Assembly: GCF_001612805.1 (NCBI RefSeq)
Contig: NZ_BDBD01000027.1
Coordinates: 1-64,000, forward strand
Direction of reading: 5' to 3'
Source of the DNA: Nocardia coubleae NBRC 108252
GTDB taxonomy: Bacteria; Actinomycetota; Actinomycetes; Mycobacteriales; Mycobacteriaceae
Length of the DNA: 64,000 nt
This document shows positions 54,036-63,915 of this stretch, piece by piece; the stretch's first letter is position 1, and every line of letters starts with the position of its first letter. The notes below the pieces were generated by a model that did not search any database, was not told the origin of the DNA, and saw only the letters and a program-made list of their open reading frames with translations. Made by a program: the position numbers and the translations under genes.

Positions 54036-54791
54036 TCAACCGAATGGTTCGACAGGTACGCCTGCCTCGTCCAACGCCCCCCTGATGCGGCGTGCCATCT
54101 CCACGGCCGCGGGCGAGTCACCATGGACACACACACTGGCCACGGACACAGCGACCGCACCCGGACCGTCAACGGTACGCGCGGTCCCCGACAACGCAAG
54201 GGATACCGCCTGGGCGACGGCGTCGTCGGGCGTCAGCACCGCACCGGCAACCCCGCGCGGCGCCAACGTGCCGGTGGCGGTGTAGGCACGGTCGGCGAAA
54301 CCCTCGCCGACGAAACGCACTTTCGCTCGGTTCGCGGCGTGTTCGAGTTCGGTTCCGGCGGGGCCGAGCAGGGCGAGACCGGTTTCGGCCTCGGCGACGG
54401 CGGTCGCGACCGCGTCGGCGAGCAGACGATCGCGAGCGGCCGCGTGATAGAGGGCGCCGTGCGGCTTCACGTACCGCACCCGGTCGCCCGCCGCGCGCGC
54501 GAACGCCGCGAGGGCGCCGATCTGGTACAGCACCTCGTCGCGCAGTTCGGCGGGCGCGATGGCGATATCGCGGCGGCCGAAGCCGACCAGATCGCGGTAG
54601 CCGACATGGGCGCCGATCCGCACACCCTTGGCCACGGCCAGTTCGCAGGTGCGGCGCATGATCGTCGGGTCGCCCGCATGGAAACCGCACGCGATGTTGG
54701 CGCTGGTGACGATGTCGAGCATGGCGGCGTCCTCACCCATCCGCCACGGGCCGAAACCCTCGCCCAGATCACTGTTCAGGTCCAGCGGCAT
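54036..54791 (-). CDS. pxpA: 5-oxoprolinase subunit PxpA (LamB/YcsF family)
   Basis: Protein of 251 aa. Signatures DLNSDLGEGFGPW, SANIACGFHAGDP and VKPHGALYH are those of LamB/YcsF proteins. It is the first of the three-gene pxp operon. The open frame continues 57 codons upstream, but the ATG at 54791 has GGAGGG in place and begins the conserved MPLDLNSDLGEG. It lies 65 bp after the modC stop codon on the same strand. Confidence 0.93.
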   Translation of the reverse strand: MPLDLNSDLGEGFGPWRMGEDAAMLDIVTSANIACGFHAGDPTIMRRTCELAVAKGVRIGAHVGYRDLVGFGRRDIAIAPAELRDEVLYQIGALAAFARAAGDRVRYVKPHGALYHAAARDRLLADAVATAVAEAETGLALLGPAGTELEHAANRAKVRFVGEGFADRAYTATGTLAPRGVAGAVLTPDDAVAQAVSLALSGTARTVDGPGAVAVSVASVCVHGDSPAAVEMARRIRGALDEAGVPVEPFG

Positions 54792-54856
54792 GCTGCCCTC
54801 CGGTTTGCGCGCGTGCATGAACGCCCTCATTGTGCGCCGTGCACCGTGGCCACGTT

Positions 54857-56296
54857 TCAGCAGGCGTACACCCGCACCTCCGTGGCCTTGACCGCGAAAT
54901 ACGCCCGCGCGCCGACGGTGAGGCCGAGCTGGGCCACGGCGGCCGGGGTGAGATCGGCGCACAGGCCGGGCGCGTTCGGTGCGTCACCGCGCACCCGCAC
55001 GATGCCGCCCCGATCGGTGATCTCGGTGATGCCGACGGTGAAGACGTTGCGTGGGCTGCCGCCGGGAGGTCGGGTGAAAACCGAGACCGCGGCGGGTGAA
55101 AAGACAGCCGCCGCACGGGTGCCTGCGGTGAAATCGCCGACAACGCAACCATCGACCGCCGATTCGCCATCGGGTGCTGCCGAGTGCCGGGCGCCGCCGG
55201 CCGAACTCGACCCCGATCCACCATCGGCGACGCTGGTTATCGGCCGTTCTGTGGAGCCGAGCGAGGCACTGGTAGTGGCGCTGTCCGCCGGTCGATCGGC
55301 GGGGTGTGCTGCTGGTCGGTGCCGGGCTGCGCTGTCACCTGGCGGGATCGGTTCGCTGTGTCGGCCGGGTCCGACCAACACTGCCGCGAAGGCCGGGTCG
55401 GACCCGTGCGGCGCGGTGGCGGTGCCGTGCAGGAGGTTCAGGCCCGCGATGCGGGCGGCGAAGGGGCTGCGTGGGTGCGACATCACGTCGGTGACCTGGC
55501 CGGATTCGACGATGCGGCCGGATTCGACGATGACGAGGCGGTCGGCGAGGGTGATGGCGTCGATGATGTCGTGGGTGACCAGGACCGCGCTGCGCGGGTG
55601 GGCGGGGTCGCGCAGGACGCGGCGTAGCAGCGAGCGCATGGCGGGGGCGGCATCGACGTCGAGGGCCGACATGGGTTCGTCGAGCAGGAGCAGGTGCGGG
55701 TCGACGGCGAGGGCACGGGCCAGGGCGACGCGTTGGGCCTGGCCGCCGGAGAGGGCGGCGGGGTAGCGGTCGGCCAGGTGCGTGGCATCGACGGCCTCGA
55801 GCCATTCGGCGGCGACGGTTTTCGCGTCGCGGTTACCACGGCTGCGTGGGCCGAAAGCGACATTCTCGGCGACGGTGAGGTGCGGGAAGAGCAACGGCTC
55901 CTGGGCGAGCAACGAGATGCCGCGTCGATGTGGCAGGAGCGCAACACGTTTCGCGGTTTCGGTGAGGATATCGGCGCCCAGGCGCACGTGGCCCGCATCG
56001 GGGACGAGCAGGCCCGCGATCACCTGCAACAGGCTGGACTTACCCGCACCATTCGGGCCGAGGACGGCGAGGACTTCGCCCGGTGCGACCTCGAGCGCCA
56101 GGTCCAGATCGCGATCCGCAATGCGTGCGGCCACCGAAAGGCCCGCCGGATGCGACGACCTCCCTGACGATTCGTCGGGTGCGCTCGCGGAGAACCCCGC
56201 CGGACCGGACGACGGCTCGCTTCGCACAGATTCGTGGTGTGCGCTAGCCGGATCGAAGCCCGACGGCACGCTTCGCGGCTCGTCGTGTGGGCTCAT
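54857..56296 (-). CDS. modC: Molybdate ABC transporter ATP-binding protein ModC
   Basis: ATPase of 479 aa, about 110 longer than usual. Walker [12 protein letters not shown]-loop [10 protein letters not shown], signature [14 protein letters not shown], Walker [14 protein letters not shown]-loop VTHD. The C-terminal MOP/TOBE domain binds molybdate. Two oddities are visible: an N-terminal extension of ~50 residues of degenerate Ser/Pro/Ala repeats, and a Ser/Ala/Gly-rich linker of ~80 residues inside the first part of the MOP region. The start is fixed by the ATGA overlap with modB, but an internal GTG (near residue 55) could be used instead. Confidence 0.9.
   Translation of the reverse strand: MSPHDEPRSVPSGFDPASAHHESVRSEPSSGPAGFSASAPDESSGRSSHPAGLSVAARIADRDLDLALEVAPGEVLAVLGPNGAGKSSLLQVIAGLLVPDAGHVRLGADILTETAKRVALLPHRRGISLLAQEPLLFPHLTVAENVAFGPRSRGNRDAKTVAAEWLEAVDATHLADRYPAALSGGQAQRVALARALAVDPHLLLLDEPMSALDVDAAPAMRSLLRRVLRDPAHPRSAVLVTHDIIDAITLADRLVIVESGRIVESGQVTDVMSHPRSPFAARIAGLNLLHGTATAPHGSDPAFAAVLVGPGRHSEPIPPGDSAARHRPAAHPADRPADSATTSASLGSTERPITSVADGGSGSSSAGGARHSAAPDGESAVDGCVVGDFTAGTRAAAVFSPAAVSVFTRPPGGSPRNVFTVGITEITDRGGIVRVRGDAPNAPGLCADLTPAAVAQLGLTVGARAYFAVKATEVRVYAC
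56166..56296 (-). repeat. Imperfect tandem repeats in the 5' end of modC
   Basis: Units of about 50-57 bp, each with GATTCGT..GTGCGCT near one end and GCTTCGC near the other, are repeated twice with a partial third copy at the start codon. They encode the low-complexity N-terminal extension of ModC ([12 protein letters not shown] and [15 protein letters not shown]). Confidence 0.6.
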
Positions 56297-57123
56297 TCAG
56301 CTCTCCCTCCGGTGCGGGCGCTGCCGAGCTGGGTGCCTGGGATCGGGCTGGTACGCCGGTAGGCCAGCAGCACGATCAGGATCGCGACGATGATGAGCAC
56401 CACCGAAAGCGCGACGGCCGCATCGGGATCGGCTTCCCGCTGGAGGTAGATCTCCAGGGGCAGGGTTCGGGTTCGGCCCTGGAGGCTGCCCGCGAAGGTG
56501 AGGGTGGCGCCGAATTCACCGAGCGCGCGGGCGAAGGCGAGCACCGCACCGGAGATGAGCGCGGGGCGCATCAGCGGCAGGGTGATCCGCCACCACACCG
56601 TGCTCGGCCCGGCCCCGAGGGTGGCCGCGATCTGCTCGTAGCGGTGACCCGCCGTCCGCAACGCACCCTCGAGCGTGAGGACCAGAAACGGCAGCGCCAC
56701 AAAGGTCTGCGCCAACACCACCGCCGTCGTGCTGAACGCGATCTGCACGCCGAGGGCTTCGAGGTGGTTGCCCAACAGCCCACGCCGCCCGAAGGTGTAC
56801 AGCAGAGCGATACCGCCGACAACGGGTGGTAGTACCAACGGCAGCAACACAAGTGCGCGCAACACCGGCAACCCACGCCATCGGGCCCTGGCCAGGACGA
56901 CAGCCATCGGCACACCGAGCAGCACACACAGCAGCGTGCTGCCCGCCGCCGTCCGCAGGCTCAACCACAGTGCGTCGCGCGAGGCCTCGGTGGTCACCAG
57001 CGCACCGAACCGACCCCATTCCACGCCCCAGGCCAAGGCGCCGAGCGGCACGACCACCAGGGCGAATCCGATCAGCGCGGGCAGCAACAACCAGCGGGGG
57101 AACCCTGCGGCGCCGGTTTTCAC
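56293..57123 (-). CDS. modB: Molybdate ABC transporter permease ModB
   Basis: Permease of 276 aa with about six helices and the EAA loop [24 protein letters not shown]. The segment [16 protein letters not shown] is characteristic of molybdate and sulfate permeases. ATGA overlaps join it to modA and modC. Confidence 0.93.
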   Translation of the reverse strand: MKTGAAGFPRWLLLPALIGFALVVVPLGALAWGVEWGRFGALVTTEASRDALWLSLRTAAGSTLLCVLLGVPMAVVLARARWRGLPVLRALVLLPLVLPPVVGGIALLYTFGRRGLLGNHLEALGVQIAFSTTAVVLAQTFVALPFLVLTLEGALRTAGHRYEQIAATLGAGPSTVWWRITLPLMRPALISGAVLAFARALGEFGATLTFAGSLQGRTRTLPLEIYLQREADPDAAVALSVVLIIVAILIVLLAYRRTSPIPGTQLGSARTGGRAE

Positions 57124-57860
57124 GGCACACCGAACCCGGCTTCGGTCAGCATCCGCCGGCCCGTCGGGCCGGTCACCAGGTCGATGAACTTCCCCGCACC
57201 GGCGGAATCCCCGACCGCGCCGATGGGATAGGTGTTCACCGCCGCCGACGCCTCGGGGATCGCAACCGTACTCACCTTCGCGCCGGCACCCGCCGCATCG
57301 GTGACGTACACCAGGCCCGCATCCGCCTGTCCGGAGGTCACTTTGGTGAGCACGTCGGCCACCGACGATTCCTCACTCACCGGCTGCACTGTCACCTGAG
57401 CCGCTCCTGCGACCTTCTGTGTCGCCCGGCCGCACGGCACCTGCGGCGCACACACCACCACGGATAACCCGTCCTTGGTCAGGTCGCGGAAACTGTTGAT
57501 CCCCTTCGGGTTACCGGGCGCGGTGACGATCGTGAGGACATTCGTCGCGAAGGGGCGCGCAGTGGTGATGCGTCCGTCGGCGATCACCTTGTCCATCGTC
57601 GGCTGGTCGGCCGAGGCGAAGACGTCGGCGGGCGCGCCGGCCTGCAACTGGGCGGCCAGATCCGACGATCCGGCGAACGAGAACTGCACGTCCACACCGG
57701 GGTTCGCGGCTTCGAAGTCGTCCTCGAGGTCGGTGAAGACCTTCTTCAACGAGGCTGCGGCGAATACCGTGAGCGTTGAATCGCTTGTCGCCGAATCTGT
57801 TTCGGAACCGCAGGCGGTGAGCACGGTCAGTGTGGCCGCCAGGGCGAGTGCGCGCTTCAT
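57120..57860 (-). CDS. modA: Molybdate-binding lipoprotein ModA
   Basis: Binding lipoprotein of 246 aa. The lipobox LTAC is near residue 17, then the ModA pattern [42 protein letters not shown] and [10 protein letters not shown]. It captures molybdate (or tungstate) outside the membrane. The start ATG overlaps the stop codon of the HTH-TOBE gene; the longer frame is rejected. Confidence 0.93.
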   Translation of the reverse strand: MKRALALAATLTVLTACGSETDSATSDSTLTVFAAASLKKVFTDLEDDFEAANPGVDVQFSFAGSSDLAAQLQAGAPADVFASADQPTMDKVIADGRITTARPFATNVLTIVTAPGNPKGINSFRDLTKDGLSVVVCAPQVPCGRATQKVAGAAQVTVQPVSEESSVADVLTKVTSGQADAGLVYVTDAAGAGAKVSTVAIPEASAAVNTYPIGAVGDSAGAGKFIDLVTGPTGRRMLTEAGFGVP

Positions 57861-58255
57861 CCGGCGGCCCGTTCGACGACGACCGTCGTGGCCTTCACAC
57901 TCGCCAACGCCACACTCCCGGGCTCTAGCCCGAGCTCGCGCACCGCTTCGCTGCTCATCAACGAGACCACCGTGAACGGACCACATTGCATCTCGACCTG
58001 TGCCATCACCTTGTCGCTCACGACGCGAGTGACCAAGCCGGGGAACCGATTCCGGGCCGAACTGGCACTGCCGACCTCGGTGTGCGGCGTGCGCGCCTGC
58101 TCGACGGCGAGAGCCGCCAGCTCACGACCCTCGATGACCAACCGGCCCGCGCTGTCCTTGCTCGCCGACAGCGCGCCGGAGTCGATCCACCGGCGCACGG
58201 TGTCGTCGCTGACGCCGAGCAGATCGGCGGCTTCCTTGATTCGCAGTAGTGCCAC
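57857..58255 (-). CDS. HTH-TOBE molybdate-sensing regulator / molbindin
   Basis: Protein of 132 aa. A MerR/excisionase-type HTH (RIKEAADLLGVSDDTVRRWIDSGALSASKDSAGR) is joined to a single TOBE/MOP domain (RNRFPGLVTRVVSDKVMAQVEMQCGPFTVVSLMSSEAVRELGLEPGSVALASVKATTVVVER is that region). Such proteins bind molybdate and probably regulate the mod genes. The GTG start has TATCCT exactly 6 nt before it (leaderless). It is first in a four-gene operon with modABC, with ATGA overlaps throughout. Confidence 0.9.
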   Translation of the reverse strand: MALLRIKEAADLLGVSDDTVRRWIDSGALSASKDSAGRLVIEGRELAALAVEQARTPHTEVGSASSARNRFPGLVTRVVSDKVMAQVEMQCGPFTVVSLMSSEAVRELGLEPGSVALASVKATTVVVERAAG

Positions 58256-58268
58256 CCGACCAGGATAG

Positions 58269-58315
58269 TTCCGCAGATACGGCGATACATAGATAAATCT
58301 TCCGCACATGCGGAA
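58269..58315. promoter_or_regulatory. Candidate operator upstream of the mod operon
   Basis: The 16-bp palindrome TTCCGCA-CA-TGCGGAA is at 58300-58315. A third half-site TTCCGCA is at 58269-58275, overlapping the region just upstream of the -10 hexamer of the HTH-TOBE gene. This is a natural site for autoregulation, or for control of the divergent gene at 58393. It does not look like the E. coli ModE box. Confidence 0.5.
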
Positions 58316-58392
58316 ACATCCGGCTGTGATGTCGGCTCAACACACCGCCGAGCATGGCCGCCGACGCTGCGGGCAAGTACTCTCGGACCATC

Positions 58393-59208
58393 ATGGCCAC
58401 GTATTTCGATCCGAAGTCCTGGTCACTGGCGGGCGCTGTCGACCTGGGCAAACGTCTGCTCGACCCCTCGTGGATCGACCAGTGGCTCGGCTTCACCACG
58501 TCCTGGGCCGACCCGGTGGCCGACCTGGGCTCGGGCACGGTCACCGCGCTGATGCCCGACGTCCTGATGACCGTGCTCAGCGAGGGCATCTTCAGCCGCT
58601 TCGGCGGGCGGGAAGTGTCGGCCACCCTGCTCGGCCACGACCTCACCGCCACCCTCGACACGTTCAAGGTGCGCAGGCGCGGTGCCCACTTCCAGAGCAA
58701 GACGGTGCTGTCGGACCTGGTCTGGGACACGCACCCCTTCGATACCGTCACCGTGATCGCGCACGGCGTTCGCCTCATTCCCGGTGTGCCCACCAAGATT
58801 CGCGTGCAGCAACTCGACATCGAGGGCAGCATCGGCATCGGTGCCCTCATCGACTGGGTGGACGAGCAGAACCTGGACTGGAAGCTCCGGCTCGACGAGC
58901 AGGGCCGGATCGTCGCCACCCATCGCACCCGCAAGATGAGCGCCGTCGTCGACGCGCAGGTCTACGACAACCTGCTCACCATCGATATCCGCCGCGCCAG
59001 CTGGTACCGCATCCGCTTGCCGCGCCGGGTGGTCCAAGCGCCCGCGCTGCTGCTCGACGACCTGCCCAACCGGGCGAGCATCTCCTACGCGCACCGCCGC
59101 GGCGACGTGGTGAAATTCCGCATCGAACTGCCCGAGACCACCGGTTCGTTCGACCTCACCCAGATCCGCGACGCCATCATCGCCGGGACAACACTGATCG
59201 TCTTCTAG
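58393..59208 (+). CDS. Unknown conserved protein
   Basis: Protein of 271 aa, not recognised with confidence. It has no signal peptide. The middle shows alternating beta-strand-like segments (VSATLLGHDLTATLDTFKVRRRGAHF ... VTVIAHGVRLIPGVPTKIRVQQLDIEG), which distantly recall lipid-binding DUF2993/LmeA-type folds, but this is weak. The start is ATG 58393; an in-frame ATG 39 bp upstream is the alternative. It is divergent from the mod operon and its stop codon overlaps that of pcnA on the other strand. Confidence 0.7.
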   Translation: MATYFDPKSWSLAGAVDLGKRLLDPSWIDQWLGFTTSWADPVADLGSGTVTALMPDVLMTVLSEGIFSRFGGREVSATLLGHDLTATLDTFKVRRRGAHFQSKTVLSDLVWDTHPFDTVTVIAHGVRLIPGVPTKIRVQQLDIEGSIGIGALIDWVDEQNLDWKLRLDEQGRIVATHRTRKMSAVVDAQVYDNLLTIDIRRASWYRIRLPRRVVQAPALLLDDLPNRASISYAHRRGDVVKFRIELPETTGSFDLTQIRDAIIAGTTLIVF

Positions 59209-60659
59209 GACTGCTGGGTCGCCCACCACTCGCGCAGGGCTGCCTCGGCTTCGTCGCGGGTCATGGGGCCACGGTCCAGGCGCAGGTCCTTGAGGTATTT
59301 CCACGCCTTGCCCACCTGCGGGCCCGGCTCGAGACCGAGTAGCTCCATGATCGCGTTGCCGTCCAGATCCGGGCGCACCCGCGCGAGATCTTCCTGCTCA
59401 CGCAGGGCCGCGATGCGCTGCTCCAGCTCGTCGTAGGTGGCGCGCAACGCCGCCGCCCGCCGCTTGTTGCGGGTGGTGCAGTCGGCCTTGACCAGCTTGT
59501 GCAAGCGATCGAGCAGGTCGTCGGCGTCGGTGACGTAGCGGCGCACGGCCGAATCGGTCCACTGACCCTTGCCGTAGCCGTGGAACCGCAGGTGCAGGAA
59601 CACCAGGCGCGCAACGTCTTCGGTGAACGCCTTCGGATACTTCAGCGCCCGCATGCGCTTACGCACCATCTTCGCGCCGACCACCTCGTGATGGTGGAAG
59701 CTCACGCCGCCGCCCGGCTCGTTGCGCTTGGTGTCGGGCTTGCCGATGTCGTGCAGCAGCGCCGCCCAGCGCAACACCAGGTCGGGGTCGCCCTCCTCCT
59801 GGTCGATCGCCTGCGACAGCACCGTCAGTGAATGCTGGTAGACATCCTTGTGCTGGTGGTGCTCGTCGATCTCGAGCTTCATCGCGGGCACCTCCGGCAG
59901 CACCCGCTGGGCGAGACCGGTATCGCACATGAGGTTGATGCCGTCGATCGGATGCTCCGCACCGATCAGCTTGTCGAGTTCGGTGCGCACCCGTTCGGCG
60001 GTGATGCGGTCGATCTGCTCGGCCATCTCCACGATCGCCGTGCGCACCCGAGGCGCCACCTCGAAACCGAGCTGCGCGACGAAGCGGGCCGCGCGCAGCA
60101 TGCGCAACGGGTCGTCGTCGAACGAATCCTGCGGTGCCGCAGGCGTATCGAGCACGCCTTCGAGCAGGGCATCCAGTCCGTTGAGCGGGTCGACGAATTC
60201 CAGCGATCCGTCCTCGGCGATCTTCACCGCCATCGCGTTCACGGTGAAATCGCGCCGGACCAGGTCGCCCTCGAGCGTGTCACCGAAGGTCACCTCCGGA
60301 TTGCGGGACACTCGGTCGTACGTATCGGCCCGGAACGTGGTGATCTCGAGCTGGTGATCCCCCTTGGCCGCACTCACCGTTCCGAACGCGAGCCCACCGG
60401 TGTCCCACAACTGATCGGCCCACCCCCGCATCAGCTCCTGCACAACCTCCGGCCGCGCATCGGTGGTGAAATCCAGATCATTGCCCAACCGCCCGAGCAC
60501 CGCGTCGCGCACGCTGCCCCCCACCAGATACAGCGAATGCCCCCGCGCGGCGAACATGCCCCCCAACGGCACCAGCACCTCGGACAGCTGCCCCAACGTC
60601 ACCGCCGCACCAGCAAGCAGCCGAGCACGACGATCCGCGACAACATCAGAGGAAACCAC
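59205..60659 (-). CDS. pcnA: CCA tRNA nucleotidyltransferase
   Basis: Enzyme of 484 aa that adds or repairs the CCA end of tRNAs. The nucleotidyltransferase core is GGSVRDAVLGRLGNDLDFTTDA (catalytic Asp pair in DLD), then VRRDFTVNAMAVKI and DPLRMLRAARFVAQLGF. A C-terminal HD domain (LLHDIGKPDTKR, then HHHEVVGAKM) gives phosphohydrolase activity. The start is a GTG, with TAAGCT 8 nt upstream. The neighbourhood (divergent NUDIX, DUF6049, murJ) equals the M. tuberculosis Rv3907c region. Confidence 0.95.
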   Translation of the reverse strand: MVSSDVVADRRARLLAGAAVTLGQLSEVLVPLGGMFAARGHSLYLVGGSVRDAVLGRLGNDLDFTTDARPEVVQELMRGWADQLWDTGGLAFGTVSAAKGDHQLEITTFRADTYDRVSRNPEVTFGDTLEGDLVRRDFTVNAMAVKIAEDGSLEFVDPLNGLDALLEGVLDTPAAPQDSFDDDPLRMLRAARFVAQLGFEVAPRVRTAIVEMAEQIDRITAERVRTELDKLIGAEHPIDGINLMCDTGLAQRVLPEVPAMKLEIDEHHQHKDVYQHSLTVLSQAIDQEEGDPDLVLRWAALLHDIGKPDTKRNEPGGGVSFHHHEVVGAKMVRKRMRALKYPKAFTEDVARLVFLHLRFHGYGKGQWTDSAVRRYVTDADDLLDRLHKLVKADCTTRNKRRAAALRATYDELEQRIAALREQEDLARVRPDLDGNAIMELLGLEPGPQVGKAWKYLKDLRLDRGPMTRDEAEAALREWWATQQS

Positions 60660-60677
60660 GAGTACAGAGCTTACTGT

Positions 60678-60783
60678 TCCGCCTCCCCGCGACTCTGGCC
60701 AGACTCAGGTGCGTGCGGACTTGCGGACGCGGCAAGCTACTTGTGATGGCCTGGTCAGCCCGTCCCCGGTGAGTTACCCATGT
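60678..60783 (+). repeat. Intergenic repeat, copy B (first copy at 37781)
   Basis: A 106-bp copy of the element found directly after ldt, same orientation, about 80% identical by eye. It lies in the divergent region between pcnA and the NUDIX gene, so it is upstream of genes here, but downstream of a gene at copy A. No T-run terminator follows it. Confidence 0.85.
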
Positions 60784-60845
60784 TCGCGCGTGATCGGTGG
60801 GTTGCGGCGACAACAGCGCTCCAGCAACACAGCTAAGCTGGCGGA

Positions 60846-61385
60846 GTGTCTCCTCCGGCCGATCGCGCGAACAGTCGACGCCGCCAGCCGCGGCGGCGCG
60901 GCGGGGCGGGTAACGGCGGTAAGCCGCGTATGCGCACGGTGCGCGAAACGTCCGCGGGCGGCCTCGTTGTCGACGGGTTGGACGGGCCGAGGGAGCTGCG
61001 GTGCGCCGCGCTGATCGGGCGGACCGATCGGCGCGGGCGGTTGCTGTGGTCGCTGCCCAAAGGCCATATCGAGGAGGGCGAGACCTCCGAGCAGACCGCC
61101 ATGCGTGAGGTCGCCGAGGAGACCGGCATCATCGGCGAGGTGGTCGCCGAGCTGGGCAATATCGATTATTGGTTCGTCACCGAGGGCAGACGGGTACACA
61201 AGACCGTGCACCACTACCTGCTGCGGTGTCTCGGCGGTGAGTTGTCCGATGCCGACGTGGAAGTCACCCAGGTTGCGTGGGTTCCGTTGAGCGAGTTGGA
61301 TTCCCGGTTGGCCTACGCCGACGAACGGCGCCTGGCCGAGGTGGCTAATCGGATGATCGACCGGATGGAGACCGGCAAGCGATGA
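60846..61385 (+). CDS. mutT4: NUDIX hydrolase (MutT4-like)
   Basis: Protein of 179 aa. The NUDIX box [23 protein letters not shown] is complete. The basic N-terminal ~35 residues are low complexity. Its place between pcnA and DUF6049 matches mutT4 (Rv3908). The substrate, nucleotide or diadenosine type, is uncertain. The GTG start is 6 nt after TAAGCT, with no ribosome site, a strong leaderless candidate. It overlaps the next gene by ATGA. Confidence 0.88.
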   Translation: MSPPADRANSRRRQPRRRGGAGNGGKPRMRTVRETSAGGLVVDGLDGPRELRCAALIGRTDRRGRLLWSLPKGHIEEGETSEQTAMREVAEETGIIGEVVAELGNIDYWFVTEGRRVHKTVHHYLLRCLGGELSDADVEVTQVAWVPLSELDSRLAYADERRLAEVANRMIDRMETGKR

Positions 61386-63829
61386 CGGGTGGACTGTTCC
61401 GGCTGATCACGGCGGTCCTGACCATCTTGGGTTCGGTGGCGCTGCTGCCCGCGGTGGCGCAGGCGCAACCGGACGACACGTCGGCGCCGAAGTTCCTCAA
61501 ACTCACCCTGGACGCGGTGGCGCCGGGCACGGTGACCACGAGCAGCGATCCGGTGCTCACGGTGTCGGGGACGGTCACCAATATCGGTGACCGGGTGGTC
61601 GACGATGTGAGCGTGCGCATCCAGCGCGCCGCGCCGGTGCTGTCGCCGAGCGGGTTGCGCAGTTCGCTGCGGCTCGATCAGGTGAACTACGACGTGACCG
61701 GGCCGTTCGAGGACGTGACGCCGCAGCTGAGTCCTGGCCAGCGCAAACAGTTCTCGGTGCGGATCGCGCTGCGCGGCGGCGACGGCGCGTCGCTCGGCAT
61801 CACCGATCCCGGCGTGTATCCGCTGCTGCTGAATGTGAACGGTGAGCCGGCCTACGGCTCGCAGGCCCGGCTCGACGACGCCCGCTTCCTGCTTCCGGTG
61901 CTCGGGCTGCCACCGGCCGACGGTGACCCGGCGCCGGTCGCCGCGCCGCCGGAGGCCACGCCGGTGGCGACGACGGTGATCTGGCCGCTGGCCGACCGCC
62001 CGCGCATGGTGGCGGGCAAGCCGGGGTCGGTGAACGGGCAGGTGGAACTGCTCGACGACGAGCTCGCCGCCTCGCTCGGGAAGGGCGGGCGGCTCGAGCA
62101 GCTGGTCGCCGCGCTGGAAGCGGTCGCACCCGCACCGGGCAAGGACAACGCGGTCGCCGGGTCGGTATGCATCGCCATCGATCCCGACCTGGTGTCGACC
62201 GCGCAGACGATGACGCGCGGTTACCGGGTGCTGGCGAGTCCCTCGGATCCGGAGGGCGCGACGCGGGAGGGGACCGGCGCCGCGAACGCGCAGGCCTGGC
62301 TCGACCGGTTGCGCGCGCTCGCCGGGTCGATGTGCACGGTGGCGTTGCCGTACGCGCAGGTCGATGTGACGGCGTTGGCGGCGGTGAACGAGCCGGGTCT
62401 GTCGGCACGGGCCTTGCACGCACCGGCCGATGTGGTGGACGCGATCCTCGGCACCAGGTCGCTGCGCGGGGTGAGCCTGCCCGATTCCGGCAGCATCGAC
62501 CACGCGGCGGGGCAGCTGCTGCGTGAGTACGGGTACGGCACGGCGGTGCTCGCCGGGTCGGCGGTATCGGGTGAGGGTTCGGTGACGGATCCGGAGACCG
62601 CGCTCACCTCCACGCCGTCGACGTTCGTGCCCGGCACGGTCGTCGGCGGGGAGCAGGCCGCGCCGGACGTGGTGCGGGTGCCGGATGTGAGCGTCGAGGC
62701 GGGGCCGAACACCGATCCGGCGCTGCGGGTGACGACCTTCGACATCTGGTCGGCGACCGCGCTGGCCGCCGTGGGTTCCAACCCGCCGACGCCCTCGTTC
62801 ACGCCGTCGAAGGTGCGCTTCGACGTCACCAACGACTCACGGGCCGCCCGGTTGCAGGACGCACTCGGTGCGATGGCGTGGACCGCGCTGAATCCGGCGC
62901 CGGACCGGCCGCGTTCGCAGCTGTTGATGCCGCCGCAGCAGTGGGGCGCCAGCCGTGAGGAGGGTGTGGCGCTGCTCAAACAGGTGGAACTGCTCGCCCG
63001 CAACCAGCTGGCCCAGCCGCGGCCGTTCGCGGAGCTCGTCGCGCAGGAGCCGGATCCGCGCCCGTTCACCCTCGAATACCTGCCGTCGGCCGCTCAGGAC
63101 GCGGCGCCCGAACATCTCGTCGTGCCCGTGCGCGACCAGGGTGCGCGGATCACCGAGATGATGCGGGCGCTCGTCGAACTGCCCGAGGCCGAACTGACAC
63201 CGCTGGCCTTCCTCACGCCCGCGCGCGAGGATCTGCTGCGGGCGTTGAGCCTGTCGGACCGGCGTGGCGAGGACGACACTCTCGCCGACCTGCATGCCGA
63301 CCGGCGTGTCGATCAGGTGACCCGGGAAATCGACACCGTCTTCGCGTCGGTATCGGTGTTGCCCCCTGGCGGTGTGTACACGCTCGCGTCCGAGCAGAGC
63401 CCGTTGCTACTGGTGGCCCGCAACGATCTGCCGGTGGCGATCCGGGTGAACTTCCGGATCTCCGCGCCTTCCGAGACGAACATCACCGATATCGGCGAAC
63501 AGCTCCTTCCGCCGAATGGAACCCGGTCATTTCAGATACCGACCGAGGTGAGCGACAGCCGTAAGCTGGTCATTCCCATCGCCCTTACCACCCCCGACGG
63601 AATCACGCTAGGGGAGCCGACGTCGGTCTCGGTGCGCTCGAACGCCTACGGTCAGGCCTTGGCCATAATTACGGCATGTGCCGCGATACTGCTGTTGCTG
63701 TTGGCCGGGCGCCGGCTGTGGCGGCGCTTCCGCGGCCGACCCGACCCCGCCGACGAGGGCTTCGCCCCCGAAACGGTGGAACGGGCCGGACGGCTGCGAC
63801 GCGCCCGGCAACGACTGCGTCGGCAGTGA
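61382..63829 (+). CDS. DUF6049 envelope protein (Rv3909-like)
   Basis: Large protein of 815 aa. A signal peptide (residues 1-29, cleavage near AQA-Q) precedes a long extracytoplasmic part. A single C-terminal transmembrane helix ([19 protein letters not shown]) and a basic cytoplasmic tail follow. The order NUDIX-DUF6049-murJ is conserved near actinobacterial origins, so it is assumed to assist MurJ-linked envelope assembly; this is inference from context. It is coupled to the NUDIX gene by ATGA. Confidence 0.88.
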   Translation: MTGGLFRLITAVLTILGSVALLPAVAQAQPDDTSAPKFLKLTLDAVAPGTVTTSSDPVLTVSGTVTNIGDRVVDDVSVRIQRAAPVLSPSGLRSSLRLDQVNYDVTGPFEDVTPQLSPGQRKQFSVRIALRGGDGASLGITDPGVYPLLLNVNGEPAYGSQARLDDARFLLPVLGLPPADGDPAPVAAPPEATPVATTVIWPLADRPRMVAGKPGSVNGQVELLDDELAASLGKGGRLEQLVAALEAVAPAPGKDNAVAGSVCIAIDPDLVSTAQTMTRGYRVLASPSDPEGATREGTGAANAQAWLDRLRALAGSMCTVALPYAQVDVTALAAVNEPGLSARALHAPADVVDAILGTRSLRGVSLPDSGSIDHAAGQLLREYGYGTAVLAGSAVSGEGSVTDPETALTSTPSTFVPGTVVGGEQAAPDVVRVPDVSVEAGPNTDPALRVTTFDIWSATALAAVGSNPPTPSFTPSKVRFDVTNDSRAARLQDALGAMAWTALNPAPDRPRSQLLMPPQQWGASREEGVALLKQVELLARNQLAQPRPFAELVAQEPDPRPFTLEYLPSAAQDAAPEHLVVPVRDQGARITEMMRALVELPEAELTPLAFLTPAREDLLRALSLSDRRGEDDTLADLHADRRVDQVTREIDTVFASVSVLPPGGVYTLASEQSPLLLVARNDLPVAIRVNFRISAPSETNITDIGEQLLPPNGTRSFQIPTEVSDSRKLVIPIALTTPDGITLGEPTSVSVRSNAYGQALAIITACAAILLLLLAGRRLWRRFRGRPDPADEGFAPETVERAGRLRRARQRLRRQ

Positions 63830-63915
63830 ACACCCACGCCTGACCGGCGCGCGGGGGACCATGACAGGCAAGAACGAGGCGGGATTCGCGGGTTGCGCCG
63901 GGTACAGGAGGCATG

